A stretch of DNA of 64,000 nt from Anseranas semipalmata. Lineage: Eukaryota > Chordata > Aves > Anseriformes > Anseranatidae. The stretch covers positions 186,001-250,000 of the forward strand of contig VXAA01003393.1 of the NCBI GenBank assembly GCA_013399115.1. Reading direction: 5' to 3'. The notes beneath the pieces are model-generated. The model did not search any database, was not told the origin of the DNA, and worked only from the letters and a program-made list of their open reading frames with translations. Every line of letters begins with the position of its first letter. Position 1 is the stretch's first letter. This document shows, in pieces, positions 13,921 through 26,051 of this stretch. The translations under genes and the position numbers were made by a program.

Positions 13921-16614
13921 AACAGGAGACAAAGAGGCATTTTGAGAGCTTGACTCAACACCCTCCTAGAGAGTTGATGGGGGAGTGGACATCTAGCAGA
14001 GGAACACCCTGAGCTCTGCAGGCAGGTTCGGGTGTAACATTTGTGACCATGGCCCAAAAGAGAGAGGGAAATAAAAGACCCAGTGGTACTTCCTCATCTT
14101 GTGATCCTATATTGCACTTATTAGCATAACAAGAAGACATATCTAATAGCTAACACCATGAAGGGAGTAGCTCCTGTTCACATAACTGTCAAGCTTAAAA
14201 TGTCAGACCACAGTAGTCTTGTTAAAAATGCAGTCTCCCCATAACATATTATCCAATATTTCCTAAGAGCTCTACAATGCTTTGATTTTGCCATCAAGTG
14301 AAAAAGACATCATGAGAGTATGCACCAGAATGATCACCCTGCAGCGTGATCACCTTATCTGCCCGCTCCCAGGCACAGCTGCAACCATAGCCTTCACCTA
14401 GTTTTACTTAACAAAATCAAACGTAGCTTACTAAGGCTTTTATCCGGACCCCACTGTTGTTACACGAGCACTTCAGTGGTTTGAAAGTATACAAATAGAT
14501 GTCCCTGCTTCACATGCATCCCTTTCTCACTTATAGTACAAAGAAACTGAATTTTACATGGCCAGATTTCTCCTGTGTAAATCAAATAAATTTCTTTACC
14601 TCATTTGCACCCTTACAGCTTCCCATGCAGCTCAAACATAGATGTTTTGTTTTCTTTCTGTGATAAAATTCTGTATAAACCATTCAAACTCTTGTGTCTA
14701 CACAACTGTAGCTAAGAGCACGACAAAGTCGGTTTGCTTTCTTCCTCAGCTGTGTTGTATTAGAAAAGAGAAATAAAATTTTTAGCAACTGCATTTCTTG
14801 GTATCCCATATATGCTCTGTTGGTTTATTTAATCCACAACAAGTTTATTCATTAAAATTGAATCTGAAATCCTGTGGGTGACATTTTTATGCTCATATAT
14901 CAGCAGATGCCTATTTTGCTTTTTTTTTTGCTTTGACAGAAACATATTTATACAGAATTTTCTCAGCAGTGTCCATAATACAATCCCACCTCTAGGCAAG
15001 CTTCCAAGCCTCAGCTGCCTGGTCATATGAATGAGGGAGTGTTTTGTGCTTTAAAACCTCACACAGCATTTCCCACAGTAATCTTTCACTCCCCTTTCCA
15101 AAAATTCATCTTATTACCTTCCTCTGATGCTCCTGAACCCACTTTTCTACAAACAAGTTACTTTAAAGTTAACATTGTCCATAAAATTATTTTTCTACCT
15201 TCCCATCTTTTGCATAACCAGGTAGTTATTGCATCTATAACACCATGTTCCTGTTCACGTGTTCAGCCCCTATCCCACAGTATAGGCTTGATAAGGGAAA
15301 GACAGTTACACCTTTGAAATGCTTTTGATTTTGGTGCAAGTCAGACTGAGCCCCCAGTAATACATAGTGATTTTCTTCCTTTCTCCCGAATTCTGCATTT
15401 AATAGATTAATTCCTCCTGTAAGCACCTGTGAAACAACCACTTCTATTTATGTTGGATTGCCATTAATTCTGATTTTCCCAGCCTCACCTTTGTTTCTTT
15501 GTAGTTATGGAGAATACTTAGCACCAGAGCCTTGCACAGCTCCCCGGCTGCTGTTCCAGTCTCAGCTTTGTTAGCATTGCTTGCAGTATTTTATTAATTT
15601 ATGGACAGATGCCCATAAATTTCCATAAGCACATCCACTACTAATGGATTTGAAATTGCTCCATGTATTTTGTCTGCAGCGCTTCTCCTTCATAATACCT
15701 GTGGGATAATTTGTAAAGCAGTTTTTGTATCATCTCCTTATTTAATTTTCTTTTGTGATGTCTCAAACCAAAATGAGACCAGAATGGTGATGTCTTCATA
15801 TGGCTCTGCTTCAAAGCTGCACGCAGGGCATAAACGGGGGGCTAGGGGAGTAATAGGTAGCAGTCTGTCTTCTTGCTGCCCTAGCATCACTACAGAACAG
15901 CTCCAGAAACCAAAAATACAGCAGATGGCCAGATCCAGACAGCCTGTCTTCAGCTTCCAACATAGGTATTGCAGTCCCTAAAATGCCTAGTCCCCTAAAC
16001 ACTGTAATTCAGAGCCCCTAAAATAACTCCCTGTAGAGGTGATAAAGCCTCCCCAGGTCCCACTTCCCTATAGGAGGTGCCACCCTGCCCCTCATGTGAC
16101 TTTGTTGTGAGGCAAAGGCACCCCCCGTGAGCAGCTCTCTGCTCCATGTGCTGCTGTCCAGGGCTAGAAAGCACCAGCACAGCCTTGGAACTGGCAACTT
16201 TTGATTCAGCTGATTGAGGATTGCACTTCGAACCAAATAAGCTTTCCAAAGTAATGCGTTACCATTTGGGCATGGAGAACATCTTCACAAATAGCCACAC
16301 CAGCACTTCTGAACTTCTGATAACTTGGCCCCCACCTTGGCATCCCAGACAGTGCTCAGCTCTCATCAGTTCCTGCAAACTTCTCCATCAGCAGTAGCTC
16401 AATTCACTTAAAGAAAATGATAGATGAATGTCTCATTTGCTAATATCACATCAGCAAGTTGGAACGGATTTGTCCCAGAAAGGATAGGGCACAAGGTCAG
16501 TACTCTGACAGGATCGATGCTAGAAATTTTTCACAAGGATTTCTATGACCAGGTTCGTCTTGATTTTATCATGATTTGATTGTTAGAAGTTTTTGCAAGG
16601 TACCATAGTCACCC

Positions 16615-16656
16615 TTTTATTTTATTTTATTTTATTTTATTTTATTTTATTTTTTA
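16615..16656 (+). repeat. (TTTTA)n pentanucleotide microsatellite
   Basis: About eight near-perfect TTTTA units in a row, ending in a short T run. Confidence 0.97.
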
Positions 16657-19367
16657 ATAGCTTGATCTGTTGGAACAACATCACCTGAGAGCCTCAGCTG
16701 TTCTTTAAATACCCCTCTCCACTTCTAGCATGTGTTGGCTGAAGAGAAACCCATCTCCTTGTGCAACAAAGACACCTACAGGATGAGGAATCAGGGAATA
16801 ACTCCAGGGTCTTATCTTTTGGAGCACTCTGTCCTTGGGTGGTTTGCAGTTTTTAATGTTCCCACATATTGTGCAAATCATTCCTAAGAGATCGGAGAAT
16901 TTGATGCAATTATTGCAAATAATTAAGACATAGTATGGAGAAGAGGAAGGAGGTGTAATGCAAATTCCCACCTTTATTCTGCCGGTGGGACTCAGTTTTT
17001 CCCCTTGCAATGGCTATTTTTCAGTTCTTGTCTTCCGTTTGTTTGACAGCCCATTGAGATAGCTATATGGTGCAGCTTTTACAGCAAATATCAAATGACA
17101 GTCTGGGTACAAATATAAAATTGGACTACAATATGGAGCTTCTGCCAAGCAGGCTAGTGTGTCAACACCCCAGTTCATCATGTGTTCAGGCCAGCTTAAG
17201 TATACAACAAACACACAGCTAGATTTGAGGAAGTCTCTCATTATTTCAGTGCCACAGCCATGAGAATGTTCCTCGTGCCTTTGGCAAAGGTTTATTGGCA
17301 CGGTCGTGGTTTCAGGTGCAGCTCCAGAACATGCAAGGCCAGGACTGTGGTTCCTCTGGCTCTCCGAGCTCGCTTCCCGTATCAGGGCAGGGAAGAGATG
17401 GTGGAGCTGGTGCGCACACCTGGCTGGGTTGTTCCTGTGGGTGCCGTCAGCCTTGCCCTAGTATGTACCTCCCAGCACCATGTCTGCACTTCACACCTTT
17501 CCCTGGTCATTCCAGTCTCTTCCTAAGAAAGGTGATGGTGCTGTTGCCCAAAAACCAATATTTTACATCTCTCTGAATGGCCTGATCAACTGCTGAGTGC
17601 TTGTGGGTGTCTGTTTTAGCATGAATGATCAGTCCTTAAGGACCTCACACAAAGTTTGGGTCCCACAATCTCAGTACTCATTCAACCCTGTGCAGAGCAG
17701 AGAGCTCCTGTCCCAAAAAGCTTAAAAACCTAAGCAAATGTAGGGTGCATTTCAGTAAGTGGCCTATGCGGGGCAGCCCACAACTGCATACTGAATCATG
17801 AAACAGACCAAAAAGAAGCAGAAACACCAGAACCACCAGCATGTCCCCACAACTAGTCACAGCTAAAGCCCTCAGAGATGCCAGCAAGGGACAGTCAGCC
17901 TCGGCTGTGCTCCATGGACCGTAGGTGTGTGGGGCGGAGTGTTCTCTGCTTTGCAGCACCCATAAGCAAAGGAGTACCAAACCCAAAGGAGCATGACCCC
18001 AGCACCCTGACCCTTAATAGAGATAATTGTGAAATAACTGGAGTCCTGGCCAGCCACCCTGTGCTTGGGTCTGTGGCTGTGACCTTCAGCAGCACAAGCA
18101 GAGCTGGCTGGCACACGGGTCCCTGCACTCTCTGCAGCAGCATCTTGTCCCTACTAAAAAATGCAGTAACCATGAAAGGCAGGGGGAAAAGAAGAGGAGA
18201 TGATTCTTTTTTATAAAAGCCATTTCTATGCTCCTTTTATAATACTCTTCTAGATGTCAAAGCCAACAGCCCATGAGCACTGTCTGGATTGTCAGTGAGA
18301 GACGGGAAAATGTAGCTGCTGCCTCAAAGCACCCACATCCAGGAAAGAGGAGAGCACAGGAGAGAGGAAACATTTCTTCGAGCCTCCTGTGATTTGACTC
18401 ATTGTTTATCAGGAGGGTTTGATTTGTAAATGGGAGGACATATGCCTCCATTAACCTGTCTTGCCACACCAAACACAAGTTGCACAAATTATAGACCTTA
18501 CTAACCAAGAAGGCACACGAAAAGCTTTGTTGTTTCTCTCGGTTGTTCTGCACAAAATGAAGTTACCGATAATACTTGCTACTCTGAACTGCCAGAAGCC
18601 ACTGTGGAGATGTCGAGTTACTGAACACACCAGCACTCTGCCAGCGTTGACGCAGACACAACCATCTCCTCGGGGCATCAGCACAGAGGAGAGAGGCACA
18701 GGGGCCAAATGTTTTTCTCCCTTACGTGGAAGCACATTTGTTGGCCTGCGAAGGAATTGCTTCCTTTTAAGCAGCAAAAACCCACTGCATTAGGGACTTG
18801 GAAGCCAGATAAAATAGACACCTAGGAATATAAGTACGGAAGAGAAAAAGAGAGAGGGACAGAATATTTGTGTCAGTTGTTGAGATAAATGTGAATTAAA
18901 ATCTATTTTCAAGACATTTATATTAGTTTTGTGAAAGGTATTGTGCAGGCTGTTAGCCATGTTTTTTTTTTCAATTTGAACTTAGATATTAATTTAAAAA
19001 AAAAAAGATAGTAACACAAAGTTGAGGCATGCTAAAACTTAATGAATACAGAATTGAAGTTAAAGCTGCACTGCAATGATCATTGAAATTGGAAATGCAG
19101 CTCTCAGTCACCTGTGATATAACTTACTTCACCTCAGCATTTGAGCACATATAGCCTTTACTTTTTCCAAAATCTCTGTCAAATGCAGACCTGGATTGTT
19201 CTCAGACAGGGTTTCACATCCAGGAGTAGTTTATCAGACATCCTGTACCTAGGAACTGGGATGATCTAAGAACTTTGCAGCTGTCCCCCAAGCCCACATC
19301 TTCTCTTCTCTGTACAGATCCTTCTAAAATAATTAGCTGGTCCTTCATGAAAAAAAAAAAAAAAAAA

Positions 19368-19399
19368 NNNNNNNNNNNNNNNNNNNNNNNNNNNNNNNN
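19368..19399. other. Assembly gap (32 N) inside an A run
   Basis: 18 A precede the gap and 10 A follow it, so the assembler probably failed in a long homopolymer. The true length is unknown. Confidence 0.97.
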
Positions 19400-20206
19400 A
19401 AAAAAAAAAGTGGATTTAGAAACAGTCACATGTACACCAAATTCTTCTCCCACTTGGAAATGGGAGAAAAATGACTTCAGATGGAATAGAAGAAAATTCA
19501 GGATCTGTGCAATTTCTCTCTCTAAAAACAGCCACTTACAGGAATTTTTGGGTGCAAAAATGAGCAACTGCACGTAGGAACCACAGATTTGCAGACCTTG
19601 GTATTGGTAGCAGCCTCTGCAAAAAAGTCTGCAGGGAAAACGCTAGACTCCCTTTTACCTCCTCTGCCTTCTTCACAGCTAGCGTGTTTGATGAAAGATT
19701 TAACAAAGCTCATTTAACTGTCGTTATGTTTTCACACAAACACAGCATAGAATTTGAGGGAAGAAAGCTTGCTGCTTTTTTGCAAAGGATAACAAAAATC
19801 CTTTGTCATTTAATTGCTTTCCTTTCCAAGTAGAGGAAAGGGGCACTTGCGAGCAAAGAGTGGCTGGGCTGTGCTCGCCCCCTGATCTGCAGCAGCAGGG
19901 CCCCACCCCAGTTCGCACAGATCTGGCTCCACCATGGCCACGGAAACCTCGGCTGCAGCGTCAGAACCATGCACAGAGCTGACCACATGCTGCAAACAAC
20001 ACGCTGTCCTGAACCCGGATGTACATCGTCAGGAGCCAAATACCTGCATATCAGAAACTGGATAAAGCCAGTTAAGAATCTGAAATGAAATTTATTTCCA
20101 AAAACCCTAGGCATTTCTCTTAAAGTGCCTGTAGAGAAACTAAAACCATGATAAAGTCTTGATACTCATCTGCTAAGCTGTTTCTACAAAATGTGGGAAA
20201 TGCCAG

Positions 20207-20380
20207 GTCACAGAATCACAGACTGGTTGAGGTTGGCAGGGACTTCTGGAGGCCATCTGGTCCAATACCTGCTCAAGCAGGGACACCCAGAGCAGGGTGC
20301 CCAGGTTCACATCCAGGAGGCTTTTGAAGATCTCCAAGGAGATCAAGTCTTGTCTGATGGAAACCAGACTGGAAGGTGAG
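20207..20380 (-). mobile_element. CR1 LINE 3' end, minus orientation
   Basis: The plus strand shows the complement of a CR1 tail: TCACAGAATCACAGACTGGT, TGAGGTTGGCAGGGACTTCT, GGTCCAATACCTGCTCAAGC and the GGGACACCCAGAGCAGGGTG block. The element's 3' end is at the left. It is a 5'-truncated fragment. Confidence 0.9.
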
Positions 20381-20690
20381 TTTTTTGCATCCTGTCTGGA
20401 TGTGCAAGCCATGATGCCATGAATTGAGGAAGAAAGGATGAAAATAGAAAGAAATCGTGAGTCTCCACCTCTCACAAACTTGTTCCTCTGCTTTACATAA
20501 CTAATTGTGTATTCGCAGGGCACCCAAGGAGGGGTTCCCCGACCCTGTGCACACACCTTGCAGCCTGTGGCCAGGTCTGGGCTGGGTCTCGGTGCTGGGA
20601 GGTAAACATGAACAAACAGAACAAAACACAAAATAACAAGATCTCAAATCTCTGCAAATGCACCCTGGAAGACTTTGAATAGTGGAATTG

Positions 20691-21530
20691 ATGTTTTCTA
20701 TTTCATTTCCAGGTCAGCTACTTCCAAAACCAATTTTCCTGCAAGAAACTTCCAACTGTCTTCATTTTTTTCTGATGGCAATTCCCAGGATATCAGAATT
20801 CCCCCATTGCCTTTTATTGCCTCTCAAGCTGGTTCTTGAAGACACCTTACCTAAAACTAAGAACGTTCTTGAACACTCTTACCTAACCCGTGTTAGGTTA
20901 GTTTATCTGCAGGGTGTTCTGGTGAAGCAAATCCATGGCCTGGGAAACCTTGAACCATTGCCTTCCCAGAGTGACTGCAGCCTCTCTACCTCCAAAACCA
21001 GAAAAGCCAATAGTCATCTCCTTGTCAGAGCAGAGGCGACATGTCGGGATGGAGGCCAACATTACCCGCTGCCCAGTGTTCTTAAAAGTGCCAGTGGATT
21101 TATGACATTGACAATAAATTCAGCCTTGAATTTTGCAAGCAGTTGCCTGAAAAATCAGGTCTGCAGAAGTCCCTGTAGATTCAGGTTAGTGCAGCTGAAG
21201 CTGCCCTTTGTATTTATGCATCTGTCCCACCACACTGCAGTGAGTGCAGCATCAGGTTTAACAGTTCTGTTGTTTTACCGTGATTCAATTACCATGATTC
21301 ACAGCAGGGGTAAAATTCTCATTTTGGCTGGCAGTGGGATAAAACCCTCCTACAACCAGCACTCAGGGACAGATGCGTGGATTTTTTTCTCCAGTCTTTG
21401 GAAACATCAGACTGACCTTTGGCCTCTTTTATTACATGTTGCATTACCTGGGTTGCTCTGGTGGACCTGTTATTGCAGGTATCACCCTGACTTTGCAGCA
21501 TTTCAGCAGTCTTTCAGTCAGCACAATTAG
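20691..21530 (+). other. Unexplained 279-codon open reading frame
   Basis: A single uninterrupted frame opens with ATG at 20691; a GTG nine bases upstream is not a credible eukaryotic start. It ends at a TAG (21528-21530). The translation starts MFSISFPGQLLPKPIFLQET and ends FQQSFSQHN. It shows no domain, signal peptide or family that I recognise, and its composition looks like translated non-coding DNA. It sits between two CR1 fragments facing each other (20207-20380 and 21744-22053). It may be chance, part of a non-coding RNA, or a lineage-specific gene. I do not assign a function. Confidence 0.3.
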
Positions 21531-21743
21531 GAAATAAACATGCTTTCATTTCAGTGTGACGATATGGATCTCTACTATGTTCCTTTAAAATAAAAGGAAT
21601 TATTTGACTACCATGATGCCATATATAAAATTGATACAAAGGTGAGGCTGATGAAGAAGTCGGTCCCAAGATACTGGTGGAGACTGTTGTAATTAGGAAA
21701 TCCCTTCATTTCTGTCCTTCTTCTTTCATCCAAGTCTTGGTAG

Positions 21744-22053
21744 GATGCAACGAAGATGGATCCATGTTCTTTTCAGTGGTGCCCAGTGCCAGGACAAGAG
21801 GCAATGGGCACAAACTGGAACACAGGAGTTCCCCCTGAACACCAGCAAGCACTTCTGTGCTGTGTGGGTGACCGAGCACTGGCACAGGTTGCCCAGAGAG
21901 GCTGTGGAGTCTCCCTCCTTGGAGAGCTTCAAAAGCCGCCTGGACATGGACCTGGGCACCCTGCTCTGGGTGTCACCGCTTGAGCAGGGGTTGGACCAGA
22001 TGGCTTCCAGAGGTCCCTTCCAGCCTCAGCTGTTCTGTGATTCTCTGATTCTG
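21744..22053 (+). mobile_element. CR1 LINE 3' end, plus orientation
   Basis: A good match to the CR1 3' region: AGGACAAGAGGCAATGGGCA, GAGCACTGGCACAGGTTGCC, CAGAGAGGCTGTGGAGTCTC, GCAGGGGTTGGACCAGATGG and the terminal TTCTGTGATTCTCTGATTCT. Short open frames across it are decayed or out-of-frame repeat sequence. Confidence 0.93.
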
Positions 22054-24110
22054 TCTTTACACCTTATTCAGAAGCATCGTTCCAGGGAGCAGCTAGATGA
22101 TACACAGCCACTGCACAGCTGCTCAGCAAGACAAGAAAATTGAGGGATTACCTAGAGTTAAAATCTTTTTGCCTTTTACATCTCTCTTGCAGAAAAACCT
22201 AGCAACATAGCTTGTTACAGTCTCACTGTAGCCCTTTGCCTCCCCAGTCAGCTGCCACCAGCAGATCCTGGTTTGCAGCTTCTGCTCCATCAGGCATGGG
22301 CACCATGTGTGTGCCAGGGGATGGGGCATGGCAGCGGCCCCAGCCAGCCATCCCTGCCTTCCCGCAAGGATGTTCCCGCAGTGGCATTTCAACCAAAAGG
22401 GTTAGGAGAAGAGGAAATTGGCCCCATCAATTCAATGCACTTCCTCTTCCCTTGGGAGATCATGAAAGCAGCAGCTTGTGTACATACATGCGGGAACATG
22501 CGCTCATGCCTCCAGACCTGGCAGGACTCATCCCGGAGCATCGGCATCGGATGCCACAGCCCCAAGGGACGTGTGGCCATCTCATTTCTTGTGTCACCGA
22601 TGGAGAGGAAAGGACCGGTTCAGTTCTGCTGGTGAAGTGAAGAACATAACCTTGGTTAGCTTGGGACTGAAAGAAACACCTATTTTGTCATGAGTTTTTA
22701 AAATCATTTTTTACTTTTCAAATTTAAATGTAGACAAAATGTTTCACAATGGAATATGTTCAGATGAAATCAGCAAACAGTCAGTTCAGCCAAAAAAAAA
22801 AAAAAAAAAAGCTATTTAATTTTGTCCAAAAAATGTCATTCAGACAGAGTGCTTCAGCTCCAACCTCCAGCTTTAAATGGTTTGTTTGCATCAGGAAGGA
22901 AATGGGCTGACACTTCAACCCGAATTTTTAAAAAATATTATGATGATTCTTTCAGGGATGATCATAAACCATAACATACCCGCATAAATAAGCATTTTGA
23001 TATTAGTGCAAGTGTTTTTTCCCCTTTTGTAGATGAAATTGACTCGACAATTTTCTGTTTCATTTTGTTTTATGTGAAATAGATTAACTCAATTTCTCTA
23101 GAAAATGCCACTTACCTGTACTCTTTGAAGTGAGTGGGAAAAAAGCAAATTAAGAGTTTGGTGTAGGCATGAATCTTTTTGCCATCCTGCTCCTTGCACA
23201 GATTAGTTTGCAAACTTAAATAAGTGAGAGTGAAATCTTTAGATAAATCTGAGCAGTAGAACACAGATAACTCATTTTTAATTCCTGCTACATTCATCCC
23301 AAGGAAGAACTGACAAAAGCACAGCCAATGGAGCATCCATGCGAGAGGTACACGCACAGCAAGAGGAGCACAGCACAAAAGCCCAATCTCTTCTTTTGTA
23401 ACTGGCCGTGCAGATGTATAAAACATTTCAGTTTTCAGAATTTGAAGTGACAGGCTGTGGAAGTGAAAGTCGACCTATTGCAGAACAAATAAAATATGAT
23501 CAAAGGAAGACCTTTAAGTGATTTTTATTTCAGAAGAAAGGCTTGTGACATCCTGAAATGAAATATTTGATAGGCACAAAATATCTAGACTTCCCTTACA
23601 ACACCTTTTCAGCCATAATTCCCACAGCAAAACATCATGGAAGAAGGAAACACAATTAAAACCCAGACTACCGAATACACTTACCCAGTGCTGCATCACC
23701 CAACTTCTTTCCAAAGTGAGGACACTAAAAACATCTAAAGGGCATTTAGCACAACACTAAGAAGAGGCCATGCACATGTTTTGGACAATAAACCACCAAA
23801 AAATACTAAAACCACACAAAAAACACCAGAGGACTCCTTGGCTTTGCCCCAGCATAGACAGTAGCCCAAGTTCATGGCTTATGCCAGGTGCAGGCTTGCA
23901 TCAAGTCCAAAGCAAAAGCCAAGAAATGCTGCATGGCACCTCAGTGGGAGCAACTGAAAATAGAAAATACAGAATATTGCCTCTTACAGAGGTGCAGTCC
24001 CAGTCCCTGCCTGCAGTGGGCCCGTGCCAGCATCCAGCATCAGCCTGGCCTTCCTACCCACCATTCACCATCATCTTCCAGATGCAGTGGTTAAAGCTGG
24101 ATTTTCGAAT

Positions 24111-24172
24111 CTCCTTCTGAAAATTATAGGAAAAATTATAGGAGAAGCTCCTTCTGAAATTATAGGAGAAAG
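24111..24172 (+). repeat. Imperfect tandem duplication
   Basis: CTCCTTCTGAAA...TTATAGGAGAA occurs at 24111-24147 and again at 24148-24172. The first copy carries an extra internal AAAATTATAGGA. Confidence 0.85.
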
Positions 24173-25006
24173 GAAACACAGCACCACACGTTTCAGTCCA
24201 CATTCATTGCATGCTGATGGAGACAATAATCTCGCAGTGCCTGCACCCACAATGGGGCCCCCACATTCACTAAAGACAGCAGCTGTAATTGGCACCATGA
24301 TTCACCACATTTAGACCCATTTTGATCTTGCCTGCTCTCCTGCCCACGATCAGTTAGTGACCCAAGGTTCTTAGTCCTCGTAGAAGCCCACACTGAAGAC
24401 CATCATGTATCTACCTTCTCCTTGACTTGGTTCTGCAGGTCCATCACACCAAAACCATACTAATTTATGTTCAGCTTTAGCCATGTTAGGAAGCTCTGAA
24501 ATTCTGGACACAAACAGGGCTGTGTGCTTTCCTCTCAGGCTGTGACAACGGTAGATATGAGATACTTGATGTCAGATAGGTGGCCCTGCATGGGGACATT
24601 TTAATTACCAATTCCCAGGGCTGACATCCTGGTACATGAGTGCTCGCTGTTGCTGTAGCTCAGCCCAAGCTGTCAATGGGGCGTAACAGAGCTGTCTTCC
24701 TGGCTCTTCTTTCCCATACCATCACTCGAGATGTGGCATTCAGGTAGGTATATATACATCAGAAAATCTCCATGCTGAAAACTGTCATTCTCACCTCAGC
24801 ACACAGGGGAAGGAAATATAATAGTAACACTATTGCCAATGGATCTACAGCAGTAGCTCAGGTTCCCAAACTCATCCAAAAATATAGAAATATCTGCTCC
24901 AATCACATAAGAAAGCTGACGGTATAAACCGCAACTGTAATGAAACAATTCCTAAAAGTAGAAAAATTTTGTGCCTAATTAAGAAAGATCATTTGGATAT
25001 GTTTTT

Positions 25007-25028
25007 TGTTGTTGTTGTTGTTGTTGTT
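25007..25028 (+). repeat. (GTT)n trinucleotide microsatellite
   Basis: Seven consecutive GTT units after a T run. Confidence 0.95.
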
Positions 25029-25742
25029 CAAAATACAAAAACTTTATTACTTTTAAATTTTTCATCTGATGGAGTTCTCTTTTTGGAAAAGGCGAGTGTC
25101 ATGCTCAAATGATCTGTAACACTAGCAACAGCCTCTCCAGAGTCTAATTCAGTGACTTTTCAACCTCTTCAAAGCAGATAACTAAAATCCATTTACAGAA
25201 ATGCTAGCACCCTATAAAGCTTTTGAGTAGTTTGTAGAGAACAACTACAGCGCCAGAACAAAAGCTTTGTAGACAGCAGGTGTTAGATGGGGATTAAAAA
25301 CCACGGGGAAGACAGTCACTTAAATATCACTCTTCTTGCAGGCAAATACTAAACCCTCCAATCCTTTCTGCATTACTCTTCCCAATCTTAAAAGTGCAAC
25401 TCCATCCAGAAGCTGCTAACACATAATATCAGTTAATGTTTGTGTCTGTAAAATCAACATTCCAACTATGCTAAATTCCTCTGCTTACAACATTTTAATA
25501 GGTTTTAAAGATATAAATTGGTATAGTATAACTATGCATTATATATTTGTTTTGGGTTTTAGTGCCCATTAGTTTGCCATCAAAACAGTCTGATGAAAAT
25601 GTCAACTTGAGTCTAGGGTGGCCAGTTTACAAAATCGCACTGGGAAGTTAAATATTGACAGTAAAAAAGCAAATATTAAAAATGACTGCAAAATGCCATG
25701 GTTCTCAGACAAAGTCTGTGGAGGCTATGAGAAAATGTAAAA

Positions 25743-26051
25743 TCACCATGGCAAAATATTGTTCACGAATCTCTCCGGCATCTTTAGTCCCATGTTCAGA
25801 AGAGTGTTTCTGAACTGCAAACAGAGCCTCATGCTTTGAGCCTCCCCACTGCTGTTTAGCCTGGAGAACATCAGCTCCATGTTGATAACTTCCTTGCTGC
25901 CTTCCTGAGTACTTTCAAGGAAAATCCATTCAAAAGCTCCAAGGCTGTCTCCGTTACCTGCCATTTTAAGAATGTCACACAGACTTCTTTGCATTTTTCC
26001 ACTCATTTCTTCCTCCATCCTCATGAAATTCAGCCACCTCATCTCTGTCAT
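25743..26051 (-). other. Unexplained 102-codon open reading frame
   Basis: It begins with ATG (the first of several in-frame Met codons) and ends with TGA. The translation opens MTEMRWLNFMRMEEEMSGKM and includes LCDILKMAGNGD and AQSMRLCLQFRNTLLNMG. The composition is charged and amphipathic, more protein-like than the other stray frames in the region. I recognise no family. It could be a fragment of a decayed coding sequence or chance. Confidence 0.2.

Larger units (their letters stand above)
12681..20206. other. Intergenic, no gene recognised
   Basis: Contains the pentanucleotide repeat at 16615-16656, a second copy of the diverged repeat (about 13846-13920) and the N gap at 19368-19399. 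No exon is recognised. Open frames reach about 112 codons without family similarity. Confidence 0.55.

Noticed and set aside
20682..20690. An upstream start for the long orphan ORF
   Set aside because: The codon at 20682 is GTG, not ATG. In a vertebrate the first plausible start is 20691.
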